A stretch of 64,000 nt of DNA from Wocania ichthyoenteri Th78 (lineage in GTDB: Bacteria > Bacteroidota > Bacteroidia > Flavobacteriales > Flavobacteriaceae). The position numbers were made by a program, and so were the translations under genes. Below the pieces are notes generated by a model, which did not search any database, was not told the DNA's origin, and saw only the letters and a list, made by a program, of their open reading frames with translations. The stretch covers positions 1,256,501 to 1,320,500 of the forward strand of contig NZ_KN525716.1 of the NCBI RefSeq assembly GCF_000789235.1. Direction: 5' to 3'. Shown here one piece after another: positions 27,601 to 36,000 of this stretch. Each line of letters starts with the position of its first letter. Within the stretch, counting starts at the first letter, position 1.

Positions 27601-28551
27601 TATATTATATTCGTCAACTTCATGAAATCTATAATCTTCAAAAGTATCAATAACCATATTTACAGTTCCTGTAGGTTGACTCATAGGCTTAATTCGTTTA
27701 CCTAAACTAGAACTTACATTAATATAATAATAGGTTTTATCAGTGTAACAATTAATATTGGTGTTGCTTTCCGCATTAAATTCCTTTGAACCTTGAGCGT
27801 AAAACAAAATATGATCTTCATCATTAAAAATACCATCTTCTTCTCCAACAAATTTTATAGCATTTTCGGTAACATCTAAAGGGTGCGACACAGCATTAGA
27901 ATAAGGAATCATTCGTCCGCCATTGCCATATACTTTTATAGTTCTGGGATCAACACTATTTACATTAACTCCTAATTGTTGCAAAAAGTTTTTAGAAATT
28001 TTAAAAACGCCAGTAGTATCAACATAAAATTTAAACCACTCACCAGAGCTTAAAACCGAATTTGTTATCACTCCAGAAATACCACTTCCTTTACTAGAAA
28101 AAGATCTCTGAGTTGCTTTAGTGCTATAATTTATTTGAAAAGATTGTACTTTTTTATAATTACCATTGACATCTTTTATTATTGGTGTTATTTGAAAATA
28201 TGCAAATGATTGAGTTCTTCCTTTTGAATTTTTTAAAATGAATTTTAATTCGTTACCAATGGTATTAACATTTAAATCTTTTAATTCTTCTTTTGAAATT
28301 GAAGCATAACTAACATTACTAATTCTTATTGAAGATTCATTAATATTACTTGAAACTTTCCATTGTGCAACAAAAAATAAGCCTTCATCAAAATCATAAC
28401 TAAAATTATCTTTGTTAAAAGCTGGTATTTTTATATTATAGTTTCCTCCAGAAATAGTTTGATATCCATCCCAATTAATAATAAACTTTTTTTGCTGCGA
28501 AAACATGCTCGCAGAAATAATTAAAAATAAAAGTAAAACCTTCTCTTTCAT
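24670..28551 (-). CDS. porU: Type IX secretion sortase PorU (C25 family)
   Basis: This 1293-residue cell-surface protease removes C-terminal sorting domains from type IX cargo and attaches the proteins to the surface. It has a signal peptide, a long N-terminal beta region, then a gingipain-like C25 domain (about 540-900). The catalytic His785 (NYFGHGGEEG) and Cys819 (TVTCEFTKF) are both present. The last ~90 residues (LNYPNPFVNYTEFWF ... GVYIYKLTV) resemble a type A sorting domain that PorU itself retains. The size is typical of flavobacterial PorU and larger than the Porphyromonas protein. It is paired with porV and divergent from gldJ, the classic arrangement. Confidence 0.96.
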   Translation of the reverse strand: MKEKVLLLFLIISASMFSQQKKFIINWDGYQTISGGNYNIKIPAFNKDNFSYDFDEGLFFVAQWKVSSNINESSIRISNVSYASISKEELKDLNVNTIGNELKFILKNSKGRTQSFAYFQITPIIKDVNGNYKKVQSFQINYSTKATQRSFSSKGSGISGVITNSVLSSGEWFKFYVDTTGVFKISKNFLQQLGVNVNSVDPRTIKVYGNGGRMIPYSNAVSHPLDVTENAIKFVGEEDGIFNDEDHILFYAQGSKEFNAESNTNINCYTDKTYYYINVSSSLGKRIKPMSQPTGTVNMVIDTFEDYRFHEVDEYNIALLGRRWFGDRFDIDNDKTFEFDFPNLVTSVPINLRVFVASASSSQSSMQVNVNGSTVSTLSIAGASSPNLANDASYIGNVNVNASNISVNLNYDNQGNPSGLGYLDYISIEATRALSFEDEQFQFKNRAVASASGIGQYNIANASQISEVWDVTDLYNATSYINEDASSNLSFTSTLGTLKTYVAITPSDYFEPKVDVNKTISNQNIKGTIFQNTDGQFQDVDYIIIAPNNMLNQAERLAQINTKQYNLNVKVVGLNEVYNEFSTGNQDVGAIRNLIKYVYDNASTPANRVKYVCLLGDGSFDYKDRIPNNTNIMPSWYSYNSFNLTNSFVSDDFYGMMDANEGTMSTSDRLDIAVGRILADTPQRAKDMVDKIESYYVKEAFGSWRNNFVVVSDDVDKDWEGILQETTDNVGNNVSQEKPFINVVKIHTDAFKQEASAGGNRYPQVTESLVNAIDNGALVVNYFGHGGEEGLAQERILTKPDVESFRNFCKLNCFVTVTCEFTKFDNPFRETAGEFTYWNKKAGAIGLITTTRQVFVNFGITFNNELEQYLFSFSDNDTFEDYEYPSMAEALRLTKNDPSISSQSQRRLVFFIGDPAMKLAFPKPNIRLTEINDVPITQATDTLKALSYVKLAGEVTDISGNVLSDYSGTLSTTIYDKNIERQTLANDGTRLNGQLVKMDFETLGEIIFRGQASVTNGQFEFDFVVPKDIGIPVGFGKVSFYSKNEELFLDQSGVSINTVRIGGLNENAAEDNIGPVVALYMNDENFVSGGITNESPTLLAKLEDDNGINTASGIGHDIVAVIDGDETNPFILNDYYQTEVDNYKKGVVSFPFRDLEPGLHTLTLKAWDVYNNSSVTEIQFVVYDKDQELVINNVLNYPNPFVNYTEFWFNHNSSDPLDVSIQIFTVSGKLVKTLNGQTNAGTKTTSSLSRDMVWDGRDDFGDKIGKGVYIYKLTVQSNFLNKKVEKIEKLVIL

Positions 28552-28614
28552 CGCTAGAATAACGTCTTTTACAACATGTTATTATTTAAAAAATAACAAT
28601 TTTTAAAACTGCAT

Positions 28615-28622
28615 CAAAAATA
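28615..28622 (-). promoter_or_regulatory. Promoter -7 box of porU
   Basis: The minus strand reads TATTTTTG, an exact TAnnTTTG match about 63 bp upstream of the porU start. A TTG occurs upstream, but only 14 bp away. Confidence 0.45.
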
Positions 28623-28714
28623 CAATAATAAATTTGCAAAAAGTGCGTTTATACAACACAAAACAGTGATGAAAAACAACAAAAACATCGTTGTAATGTT
28701 TAAAAAATAGGGTG

Positions 28715-28744
28715 AAATGCATATTTTTTTGGTTAAAATGCATA
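28715..28744. promoter_or_regulatory. Paired 9-bp direct repeats upstream of gldJ promoter
   Basis: AAATGCATA occurs at 28715-28723 and again at 28736-28744, exactly 21 bp apart (two helical turns). Both lie just upstream of the gldJ -33 box, and each core ATGCAT is itself palindromic. The arrangement looks like tandem operator sites for a dimeric regulator acting on gldJ. Confidence 0.4.
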
Positions 28745-28751
28745 AAAACCC

Positions 28752-28780
28752 TTGCACTATTCGGTTTAATTCTTATATTG
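28752..28780 (+). promoter_or_regulatory. Promoter of gldJ
   Basis: TTG (28752-28754) lies 19 bp before TATATTG (28774-28780), which matches the -33/-7 layout of Bacteroidota promoters with one base missing in the -7 box. The start codon lies 35 bp downstream. Confidence 0.6.
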
Positions 28781-28814
28781 CAGCACCAAAAATATTATTA
28801 GCTTACTTAAACGT

Positions 28815-30515
28815 ATGGATATGAAAAAAGTAGTAGCATTAAAGGTTATGGTAGTTTTAGCACTATCAGTAACCGCTATTGGTTGTAAAAAATCTTCGAG
28901 CTCAAAGAATAGTTCTAGAGCAACAGGATGGCAAATCAACGACAAAGAAGGTGGTTTTCAATACAATACCAAATTCCAAGAACAAGAAACTTCCCCAGGT
29001 TTAGTCTTTGTAGAAGGAGGAACTTTTACTAAAGGAAAAGTACAAGATGATGTGATGCACGATTGGAATAATACCCCAACACAACAACATGTTCAATCTT
29101 TTTACATGGATGAAACTGAGGTTACCAATATGATGTATTTAGAATACTTAGATTGGATTAAGCGTGTATATCCACCAACGGACGAGAATTTCAGAGCAAT
29201 TTACCATGGTGCATTGCCAGATACTTTAGTTTGGAGAAATCGTTTAGGATTTAACGAAATTATGACTGAAAACTATTTACGTCACCCAGGTTATGCAGAA
29301 TATCCTGTTGTTGGTGTAAGCTGGATTCAAGCCGTAGAGTTTGCTAATTGGAGATCTGATCGTGTTGGAGAAATGGCTCTACAAAAAGCTGGTTATTTAA
29401 AAAGAGGCTCGCACATAACTGATGTTAATTCTGATGCTACTTTTAGCACTGACACCTATATTAATTCACCAACTTCAACTTACGGCGGAAACGAAGAAGT
29501 TATTAATGGTGAAAGTAGAAGAGGTAGGAATGAGCAAACTGATGCAGACGGAAATCCTGTTAATATCTACGCAAAAAGAGAATCTGGAGCTATTCCATTA
29601 AAATATAGATTACCAACTGAAACTGAATGGGAATATGCCGCTTTAGGTTTAAGTGAATTAAGAAGTTATAACCTTTATAGAGGTCGTAAAAAATATCCTT
29701 GGGATGGACAATACACACGTTCTGGAAAACGTAAAAATCGAGGAGATCAAAAAGCTAACTTCAAACAAGGAAAAGGAGATTATGGTGGAATTGCTGGTTG
29801 GTCAGATGATGGTGCAGATATTACTAACGAAGTAAAATCATACGCCCCTAACGATTTTGGATTATATGATATGGCTGGTAATGTTGCCGAATGGGTAGCT
29901 GATGTTTACAGACCAATTATTGATGATGAGTTTAACGACTTTAACTACTATCGTGGAAATGTTTATACAAAAAATGCCATAAATGACGATGGTACTGTAA
30001 AGATTGTTACTTCAGATGATATTGTTTACGATACATTATCTAACGGAAAAGTAGTTGCTAGAAATTTACCAGGTGAAATATTACAAGTTCCTGTTGATGA
30101 AAATGAAACATATTTAAGAACTAATTTCGATAAGAGTAATGCTATAAACTTTAGAGATGGTGACAAACGCTCTTCTCGTAATTTTGAAAGCTTTAATGAT
30201 GATGAAGAATTAGAGACTGGTAATAAAGCAGATGCTCAGACTCGACAAATGTATAATTCGCCTAAACACTCAATTACAAGAGATTCTTTAGGAAACATTG
30301 TTAGAGAGTTTGATAAGAACAATAACCGATCATCTTTAATTAATGATGAAGTTAGAGTTTACAAAGGCGGTTCTTGGAAAGATAGAGAATACTGGTTAGA
30401 CCCGGCTCAAAGACGCTACTTCCCACAAGATATGGCAACAGATTACATTGGGTTTAGATGTGCAATGTCTCGTGTAGGATCGAAAAGTAAAGACAAAAAC
30501 AAAACGAAGAATTAA
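28815..30515 (+). CDS. gldJ: Gliding motility / type IX secretion lipoprotein GldJ
   Basis: This 566-residue lipoprotein has lipobox AIGC (Cys24). The mature part is a formylglycine-generating-enzyme/sulfatase-modifying fold: LVFVEGGTFTKG, SFYMDETEVTNMMYLEYLDW, PVVGVSWIQAVEFANWRSDR, YRLPTETEWEYAALG, LYDMAGNVAEWVADVY and IGFRCAMS. GldJ is structural rather than enzymatic: it stabilises the GldK/L/M/N complex and the gliding track. Large insertions and a Lys-rich C-terminus (KSKDKNKTKN) are normal for GldJ. Two ATGs, at 28815 and 28821, are both usable. It is divergent from porU and followed by a terminator. Confidence 0.96.
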   Translation: MDMKKVVALKVMVVLALSVTAIGCKKSSSSKNSSRATGWQINDKEGGFQYNTKFQEQETSPGLVFVEGGTFTKGKVQDDVMHDWNNTPTQQHVQSFYMDETEVTNMMYLEYLDWIKRVYPPTDENFRAIYHGALPDTLVWRNRLGFNEIMTENYLRHPGYAEYPVVGVSWIQAVEFANWRSDRVGEMALQKAGYLKRGSHITDVNSDATFSTDTYINSPTSTYGGNEEVINGESRRGRNEQTDADGNPVNIYAKRESGAIPLKYRLPTETEWEYAALGLSELRSYNLYRGRKKYPWDGQYTRSGKRKNRGDQKANFKQGKGDYGGIAGWSDDGADITNEVKSYAPNDFGLYDMAGNVAEWVADVYRPIIDDEFNDFNYYRGNVYTKNAINDDGTVKIVTSDDIVYDTLSNGKVVARNLPGEILQVPVDENETYLRTNFDKSNAINFRDGDKRSSRNFESFNDDEELETGNKADAQTRQMYNSPKHSITRDSLGNIVREFDKNNNRSSLINDEVRVYKGGSWKDREYWLDPAQRRYFPQDMATDYIGFRCAMSRVGSKSKDKNKTKN

Positions 30516-30540
30516 AAAACTTCGAATAAATAATATTTAA

Positions 30541-30568
30541 AGTCCTAGCATTAGTTAGGACTTTTTTT
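30541..30568 (+). terminator. Terminator of gldJ
   Basis: A 9-bp stem with one G-U pair (30541-30549 with 30554-30562, loop ATTA) is followed by seven T. Confidence 0.85.
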
Positions 30569-30622
30569 ATACTTTTATTTGAATAAAAATTCTCGACGAT
30601 AAGTTGAGTTTATATTAAAATT

Positions 30623-30672
30623 GTCATTCCTGTTGTGGCCACTGAGCGGAGTCGAAGTGAAGGCAGAAATCT
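30623..30672. repeat. Dispersed repeat copy B, apparently nested
   Basis: The outer halves, GTCATTCCTGT (30623 onward) and AAGGCAGAAATCT (to 30672), look like one repeat of the GTCATTCCTG...GCAGGAATCT type. Between them lies CACTGAGCGGAGTCGAAGTG, the complement-type of the repeat seen at 20108-20132. One element seems to have landed inside another, between gldJ and murF. Confidence 0.5.
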
Positions 30673-30692
30673 AAACTATTAAATACTCTATA

Positions 30693-31970
30693 TTGAAAAT
30701 TGAACAAATACATAATCTTTTCTTAGAATGTAATTCAGTCTGTACTGACACAAGAAAAATTAATAAAGACGACATCTTTTTTGCATTAAAAGGTGATAAT
30801 TTTAATGGGAATACTTATGCTGAACAAGCCATAAAGAAAGGCGCTAAATATGTTATTATTGATGATAAAGAATATAAAATTTCTGATAAAACAATACTAG
30901 TAAACAATGTAATTAAAACACTACAAGAATTAGCGTCTTATCACAGGACATTTTTAAACATTCCTATTATAGCTTTAACAGGCAGTAATGGAAAAACTAC
31001 TACTAAAGAATTAATAAACGCAGTACTATCTGAAAAATATAAAACTACAGCAACTCTTGGCAATTTAAACAATCACATTGGTGTGCCGCTAACATTACTT
31101 TCAATGAATCCTAATACTGAAATAGGGATTGTTGAAATGGGTGCAAATCATTTAAAAGAAATTGCTTTTCTATGCAATATTACAAAACCAGACTACGGTT
31201 ACATAACTAATTTTGGAAAAGCCCATTTAGAAGGTTTTGGTAGTGTTGAAGGAGTAATTAAAGGCAAAAGTGAAATGTATGATTATTTAATTGCTAATCG
31301 TAAAACCATTTTTGTTAATGGAAATGATGCTATTCAAGTTAACAAAACCAATGATGCAAAAAGGCTTGTTTTTGGTAATACTAATTCTGCTAATATTAAT
31401 ATTGACTTTATCGACGCTAAACCTTTTGTCGAATCCAAATACAATGACTTAAATATAAAAAGTCAGCTTATTGGTGATTACAATTTTAATAATATTGCTG
31501 CTGCAATTACCATGGGAAACTATTTTAATGTTAAAGATAATGTTATTAAAAATGCTATTGAAAACTATGTTCCTAATAATAACAGATCACAAATCATTAA
31601 AAAAGGTTACAACAAAATTATTTTAGACGCCTATAATGCAAACCCAACAAGCATAAACGCTGCTTTACTTAATTTTGAAAAACAAACAGGACACAAAATA
31701 GCTGTTCTTGGAGATATGTTCGAACTTGGTAATGAAACTAAGCAAGAGCATCAAACCATTACAGATTTAGCTATTTCTTTAAACATTGACAAAATCATTT
31801 TAATTGGTGAGAATTTTTATCAATCAAAAGTCAGTTCCGAAAAAGTGGTTCAGTATAAAACATTTGAAGAATTCAAAAAGCATTTTAAAATTTATACAAT
31901 AAAAAATACAACGCTTTTAATAAAAGGCTCTAGAGGGATGGCTTTAGAGCGGGTTTTAGAAAGTTTATGA
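30693..31970 (+). CDS. murF: UDP-N-acetylmuramoyl-tripeptide--D-alanyl-D-alanine ligase
   Basis: This 425-residue Mur ligase adds D-Ala-D-Ala to UDP-MurNAc-tripeptide in peptidoglycan synthesis. The ATP loop ALTGSNGKTTTKELI, the Mur motif NHIGVPLTLL, EMGANHLKEI and the C-terminal-domain DAYNANPTSI are all readable. The reading frame begins at a TTG codon (TTGAAAATTGAA), giving MKIEQ, which fits the usual N-terminus; no ATG occurs at a sensible position nearby. It ends immediately against the stop of the convergent XRE regulator gene. Confidence 0.95.
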   Translation: MKIEQIHNLFLECNSVCTDTRKINKDDIFFALKGDNFNGNTYAEQAIKKGAKYVIIDDKEYKISDKTILVNNVIKTLQELASYHRTFLNIPIIALTGSNGKTTTKELINAVLSEKYKTTATLGNLNNHIGVPLTLLSMNPNTEIGIVEMGANHLKEIAFLCNITKPDYGYITNFGKAHLEGFGSVEGVIKGKSEMYDYLIANRKTIFVNGNDAIQVNKTNDAKRLVFGNTNSANINIDFIDAKPFVESKYNDLNIKSQLIGDYNFNNIAAAITMGNYFNVKDNVIKNAIENYVPNNNRSQIIKKGYNKIILDAYNANPTSINAALLNFEKQTGHKIAVLGDMFELGNETKQEHQTITDLAISLNIDKIILIGENFYQSKVSSEKVVQYKTFEEFKKHFKIYTIKNTTLLIKGSRGMALERVLESL

Positions 31971-32300
31971 CTAGACATTATTCTTAGCAATTTGGTCTTT
32001 CAAATCGCTTAGTAAAACCTCAATTTTGGCTATAATTTGCTCATTATTTAAAATCGCCTTATAGGGTTCATTATATTCTTCTACACTATTATTTTCTTTT
32101 TTAGAATCATTTCTAAGCAACCAATTAAGATCAGCATCAGGAAATTCTTGAATTATCTTTGTTAAAAACTCAATAGATACTTTTTTTCCATTCACGTATT
32201 GTGAAAGCTGGGTATAATTCATTTCAAATTTCTCAGCTAAATCACTTAATCTACTATACTTACTCTTTATTAATTTTTTTAGTTTATCCTCAAATTCCAT
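31971..32300 (-). CDS. XRE-type helix-turn-helix regulator
   Basis: This 109-residue protein has an N-terminal helix-turn-helix of the Cro/CI type (SRLSDLAEKFEMNYTQLSQYVNGKKVSIEFLTKIIQ as helices over about 16-52). It continues with the phage-repressor-like PDADLNWLLRND segment, then an acidic tail ending in a helix. It probably binds DNA as a dimer. The gene diverges from the small ORF at 32413, and a perfect 11-bp inverted repeat (32320-32330/32355-32365) between them is a good candidate for its operator. Its target may be that divergent pair, itself, or both. Confidence 0.85.
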   Translation of the reverse strand: MEFEDKLKKLIKSKYSRLSDLAEKFEMNYTQLSQYVNGKKVSIEFLTKIIQEFPDADLNWLLRNDSKKENNSVEEYNEPYKAILNNEQIIAKIEVLLSDLKDQIAKNNV

Positions 32301-32319
32301 ATTTAGAATGATTATAAAT

Positions 32320-32365
32320 TATACAAATAAGTAAATTATTTTTATTTTGTTTAATTATTTGTATA
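32320..32365. promoter_or_regulatory. Inverted repeat, candidate operator between divergent genes
   Basis: TATACAAATAA (32320-32330) and its exact complement TTATTTGTATA (32355-32365) flank a 24-bp AT-rich centre. Centre-to-centre spacing is 35 bp. The repeat lies between the XRE regulator and the divergent small gene, overlapping where both promoters would be. Confidence 0.5.
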
Positions 32366-32412
32366 TATTCGTGTGTAAATTCACTCAAATATCATATAAA
32401 AATATTCAAGTA

Positions 32413-32691
32413 ATGACAAATTTAAACAAATTATACACATTATATGATGTGCATTCACAAATTGAACAAGAAACCCTTAAAGACTTGTTAACTAACCACC
32501 TTCCTAAAGAATACACTGCTAAAGTAATTCATAAGCTTTCAAACGAAGGTATAATAGTAGATTCACAAATGGTTAGAAACATAAAAAGTGGTATTAGTAA
32601 AAATATTCTAGTTTTTAATGCCATTATTGAAATAGCAAATAAATATAAAGTTGTTTCAAACCGATTAAAGCAAAATTTAAATAACAAATAG
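32413..32691 (+). CDS. Small putative DNA-binding protein, function unknown
   Basis: This 92-residue helical protein starts at the ATG at 32413; a longer frame from 32347 would begin inside the inverted repeat and is unlikely. The segment EYTAKVIHKLSNEGIIVDSQMVRNIKSGISKNILVFNAIIEIANKY has the look of a helix-turn-helix with a recognition helix around SQMVRNIKSG. I have seen similar small proteins paired with XRE regulators in Bacteroidota, but cannot name the family. The 77-residue gene follows 13 bp downstream, probably co-transcribed. Confidence 0.6.
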   Translation: MTNLNKLYTLYDVHSQIEQETLKDLLTNHLPKEYTAKVIHKLSNEGIIVDSQMVRNIKSGISKNILVFNAIIEIANKYKVVSNRLKQNLNNK

Positions 32692-32704
32692 ATAGTAAAT
32701 ATCA

Positions 32705-32938
32705 ATGAAAAAAAAATATCGTATAAAAGTTGAAGAGGGATTTAAAGACATCTTTAATACAGAAACAAAATACGGCAGCGAATATAATCATCATAGCAAT
32801 TCGGACAGTTTAATAACTGTAGTAAATGAACCATTAGTAAAGCATCAAATTATACAATTAGCTAAACTATGCGAAGAAATACCTAATAATATTACATTAA
32901 AGCATACAGGAAAAGGTATTTACATTGAATTTTGGTAA
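32705..32938 (+). CDS. Small orphan protein
   Basis: This 77-residue protein has a basic start (MKKKYRIKVEEGFKDIF), a polar middle and a final strand-like part (NNITLKHTGKGIYIEFW). It has no signal peptide, membrane segment or recognisable motif. It lies 13 bp after the small DNA-binding gene and reads the same way, so the two probably form one short operon facing the XRE regulator. It is not otherwise identifiable. Confidence 0.55.
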   Translation: MKKKYRIKVEEGFKDIFNTETKYGSEYNHHSNSDSLITVVNEPLVKHQIIQLAKLCEEIPNNITLKHTGKGIYIEFW

Positions 32939-32967
32939 ATGCTACCTTTTAAATTTTAAAAAATTAT

Positions 32968-33050
32968 TTGATTGTGAGCAATCGAAATTGACTATTCATT
33001 TTAATGAGGGAAAATAGTCAAATAAGTCTCCTATAACAGGGGGCTTATTA
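32968..33050. repeat. Three consecutive inverted repeats between convergent genes
   Basis: Within about 80 bp lie GATTG/CAATC (4-nt loop), TTGACTATT (32988-32996) with AATAGTCAA (33013-33021), and an 11-bp stem with two G-U pairs (33021-33031 with 33039-33049). The last is probably a terminator for the plus-strand small genes and/or the minus-strand TPR gene; no strong U-tract follows. Confidence 0.5.
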
Positions 33051-33086
33051 ATTTAAAATGAATAAGATTAAATCCTTTAAAGTAAA

Positions 33087-36000
33087 CTATTCTAAGAGCA
33101 TCTTCTTTTTAATTTTTTGATTAAGATAATCTGAAACCTTGCCCCCATTTTCCTTATTCAAAGATTTTGCCATTTCCCAACAATCTATAGCTGTATTTTT
33201 ATCTCCAAGCTTATAAGAAACATCCCCTTTATGTTCCCAAATAATAGGGTTGACTTTTCCCCCATTCTCAAATGCTTTATCTAACCATATATTAGCCTCT
33301 TTAAAGTTGCCTTTTTTATATAATACCCATGCATAAGTATCTTGGTAATTATGGTTATTTGGCTCAATGCTATTACACAATTTAATCATTTTCTGTGCTT
33401 CATCTAGTTGCTGTGTACTTAAAGCAAGTGACCTGCTATAGCTGTTTAATAAAGGTGCATTTCGCGGCTGAATTTTGAGAGCTTTATTAAATATTTCTGC
33501 CGATTTACTAAAATATTCTACTTTATAATATAGATTTCCTAATTCATTATAAAATTTCAATTCAAGTTCTTTATTATTCGTTACTAAATTTAAACCTTTA
33601 ATAAAATACTCTATCGCCTCTTCATTGTTTTTACTAATCTTATTTGAAAGAGAGACGTTAACGCTTTTATTAATTGTTTTATTTAAAGATGAAAACAAGT
33701 TTTCGTTTCTACTTTTAGCATATCCTAAATAATAATGAAGCAAAGCATCATTTGGGTAAAGAACAATTCCATTTTCTAAAAATTTTATGGCTTGCTTATA
33801 TTCTTTATTCTCAATATAATTCTCTGATGCTGCATGCATCGCATCAATTCTGTCTTCTACTTTCCTGTCTATTAATTTACCTTTAGCATTATACTCGTCT
33901 CTAAATAGCAAATCACCTCTTTCATCAAAGTTAAAACCAAGGTACTTGTTATACTTCTTTTTATGCGCACTAGTATAATTCCATTTAACATTCTTTACAA
34001 AGCCAGTATTCCAATTATTTATGTCAATTATTTTTCCAAAATTAACTGAGACAAAGAGAGGATTATTTTTTCCATTAAAAAACCCAATTTTTATATATCC
34101 GTTTTTATTTTTTTTAAGAACTTGTTTAAGAACGCCTTTATTATAATACGCTCTACTATCTACCTCACCAGATTCGAAATAGAAAATAACTTCTCCATCA
34201 AATATTATATTATTCTTATCATCCGCACCAGTTGCGAACCCTTCCATTTGTAATTGATTGTTTGATGAATAATAGTTTTTAATACGAAATGGATTACTTT
34301 TCATATCTACCAATGGTCTATAGTAAAAGGCTTCTTTTTTTGAAGTAATTTTCCAATCTTTATCAAAAAAAGTGGTTTCGTCTGTTCTTTTCTTCTCAGC
34401 AAGTGATTCTGCAAGTAATTTTTTAACATTAGGGTAATCCTTATTTAAATCAAATGTTTTCATTAATAAACTAATATGTTTTTTTGATCCCGTTTCCTCA
34501 AATTTTGCCCTATGAAAGTAATAATCAGCCTTTTTAGGGTTCGCTTTTATAGCCATACCAACAAAATCTTTGCTAGCTTGTTGATAATATTTATTTGGAT
34601 TTTTATATTTTCTCAATGACGCATCAAAAAGTTGTTTATCACTTGGTGAATTATTTGAAGAAGAATTTTCTGTTACCTTGTTACAATAAGGGTTAACCCA
34701 ATCTGTATTATCAATTGAAAATTGAGATTGTACTCTGTCTATTTTACATTGATAATATTTTGTCATATCTAAATAATATTTTTCCTTATCAACTGCTATT
34801 TCTGATGCTGCTCTCCTAAAAAAGTTTTCTCTGTTTTTTTTAAAATCTTTTACTAAATTATCTTTAATCTTAGTTAACATTTCGCGTTTCTTTCCTTCTA
34901 ATTTCTCTACTGAAGCTGCCTTTTCTTTAGCAATTCTTTTTGATAGACCCATTGAACCGAGTGCAACTCCCAAATTAGTAGCAGCTTGGTCTAATTGAGT
35001 GGTATTATATGAACTTTGCTGAGCATGGTAAGCTTTAATTTCCTTGACTAGCTGATTATACCTTTGTTCACTTAATCTTTCCAGCTCAACTAATTTGTCA
35101 TTAAACTGCCTTATAATTTCATCTGGGTCATCAGATTTTCGCATACGTGTTGCTGCTTCTATTTTGCTTTTATAGGCATTATACGAAGCATTCTGTTGAG
35201 AAATTTGGTTTATAGAAGATTGAATATAATCCCCTGCCTTTTTTGCAGCTTTTATTTGGGCATCGATACTCTGCTCCGTGGCAGCCAACCTTTCTCTACG
35301 ATTAGCATAATATTCTGCATCTTCTTTTGCTTTTTTCTCTGCAAGTTTTTCTTGGAATTCTTTTTCCTCTTTTTTATTTTTAAGTGAAGTTTCAATTTTC
35401 TTGATATGGTTCTTTAGAGTTGTGTTATCTGGATCTAATACTAAAGCTTTTTTATATTCATTAATAGCTTTATTGTAGTGTGTAGACTTTAAAAATGCAT
35501 CTCCTCTTTGAACAAATGCTCTAGTTTCATCTAATTTATTTTCAGCCTCCTTTAACTTTGCATTTTTCTCTGCTTTTTCCTCATTAGCATTTTTTTCTGC
35601 ATCTTTTTTTGCTTTTAAATCTTGTAATTGTTTCTCTTTTGCATCTTGAGCATCTTGAATCTTGCTTTGCGCTTTCTCATTATCAAAACCATTATTTAAT
35701 GCTCTTTTATATTCTTGAATAGCGTTTGTATAATCTTCACTCCTATAATAATTATCACCAGAACTAATTAAATCATTAAATGCTTTTTCGAGTTTTTCAT
35801 TCTTCTTTATAAGGCTAATTTTTGCTAATTTATCTTTAGCTTCTTGGTTTGAATAGTCTACCTTTAAAACATCCCGATAAAGTTTTTCGGCAGCATCATA
35901 ATTAGAATTTGAAAATTGACGATTAGCAGCATTAAGTAATTCCTTTGCTTTATTATTTTTAATCAACTTTTTTATGGCTTCCTCTAATTTTTGATCAACT

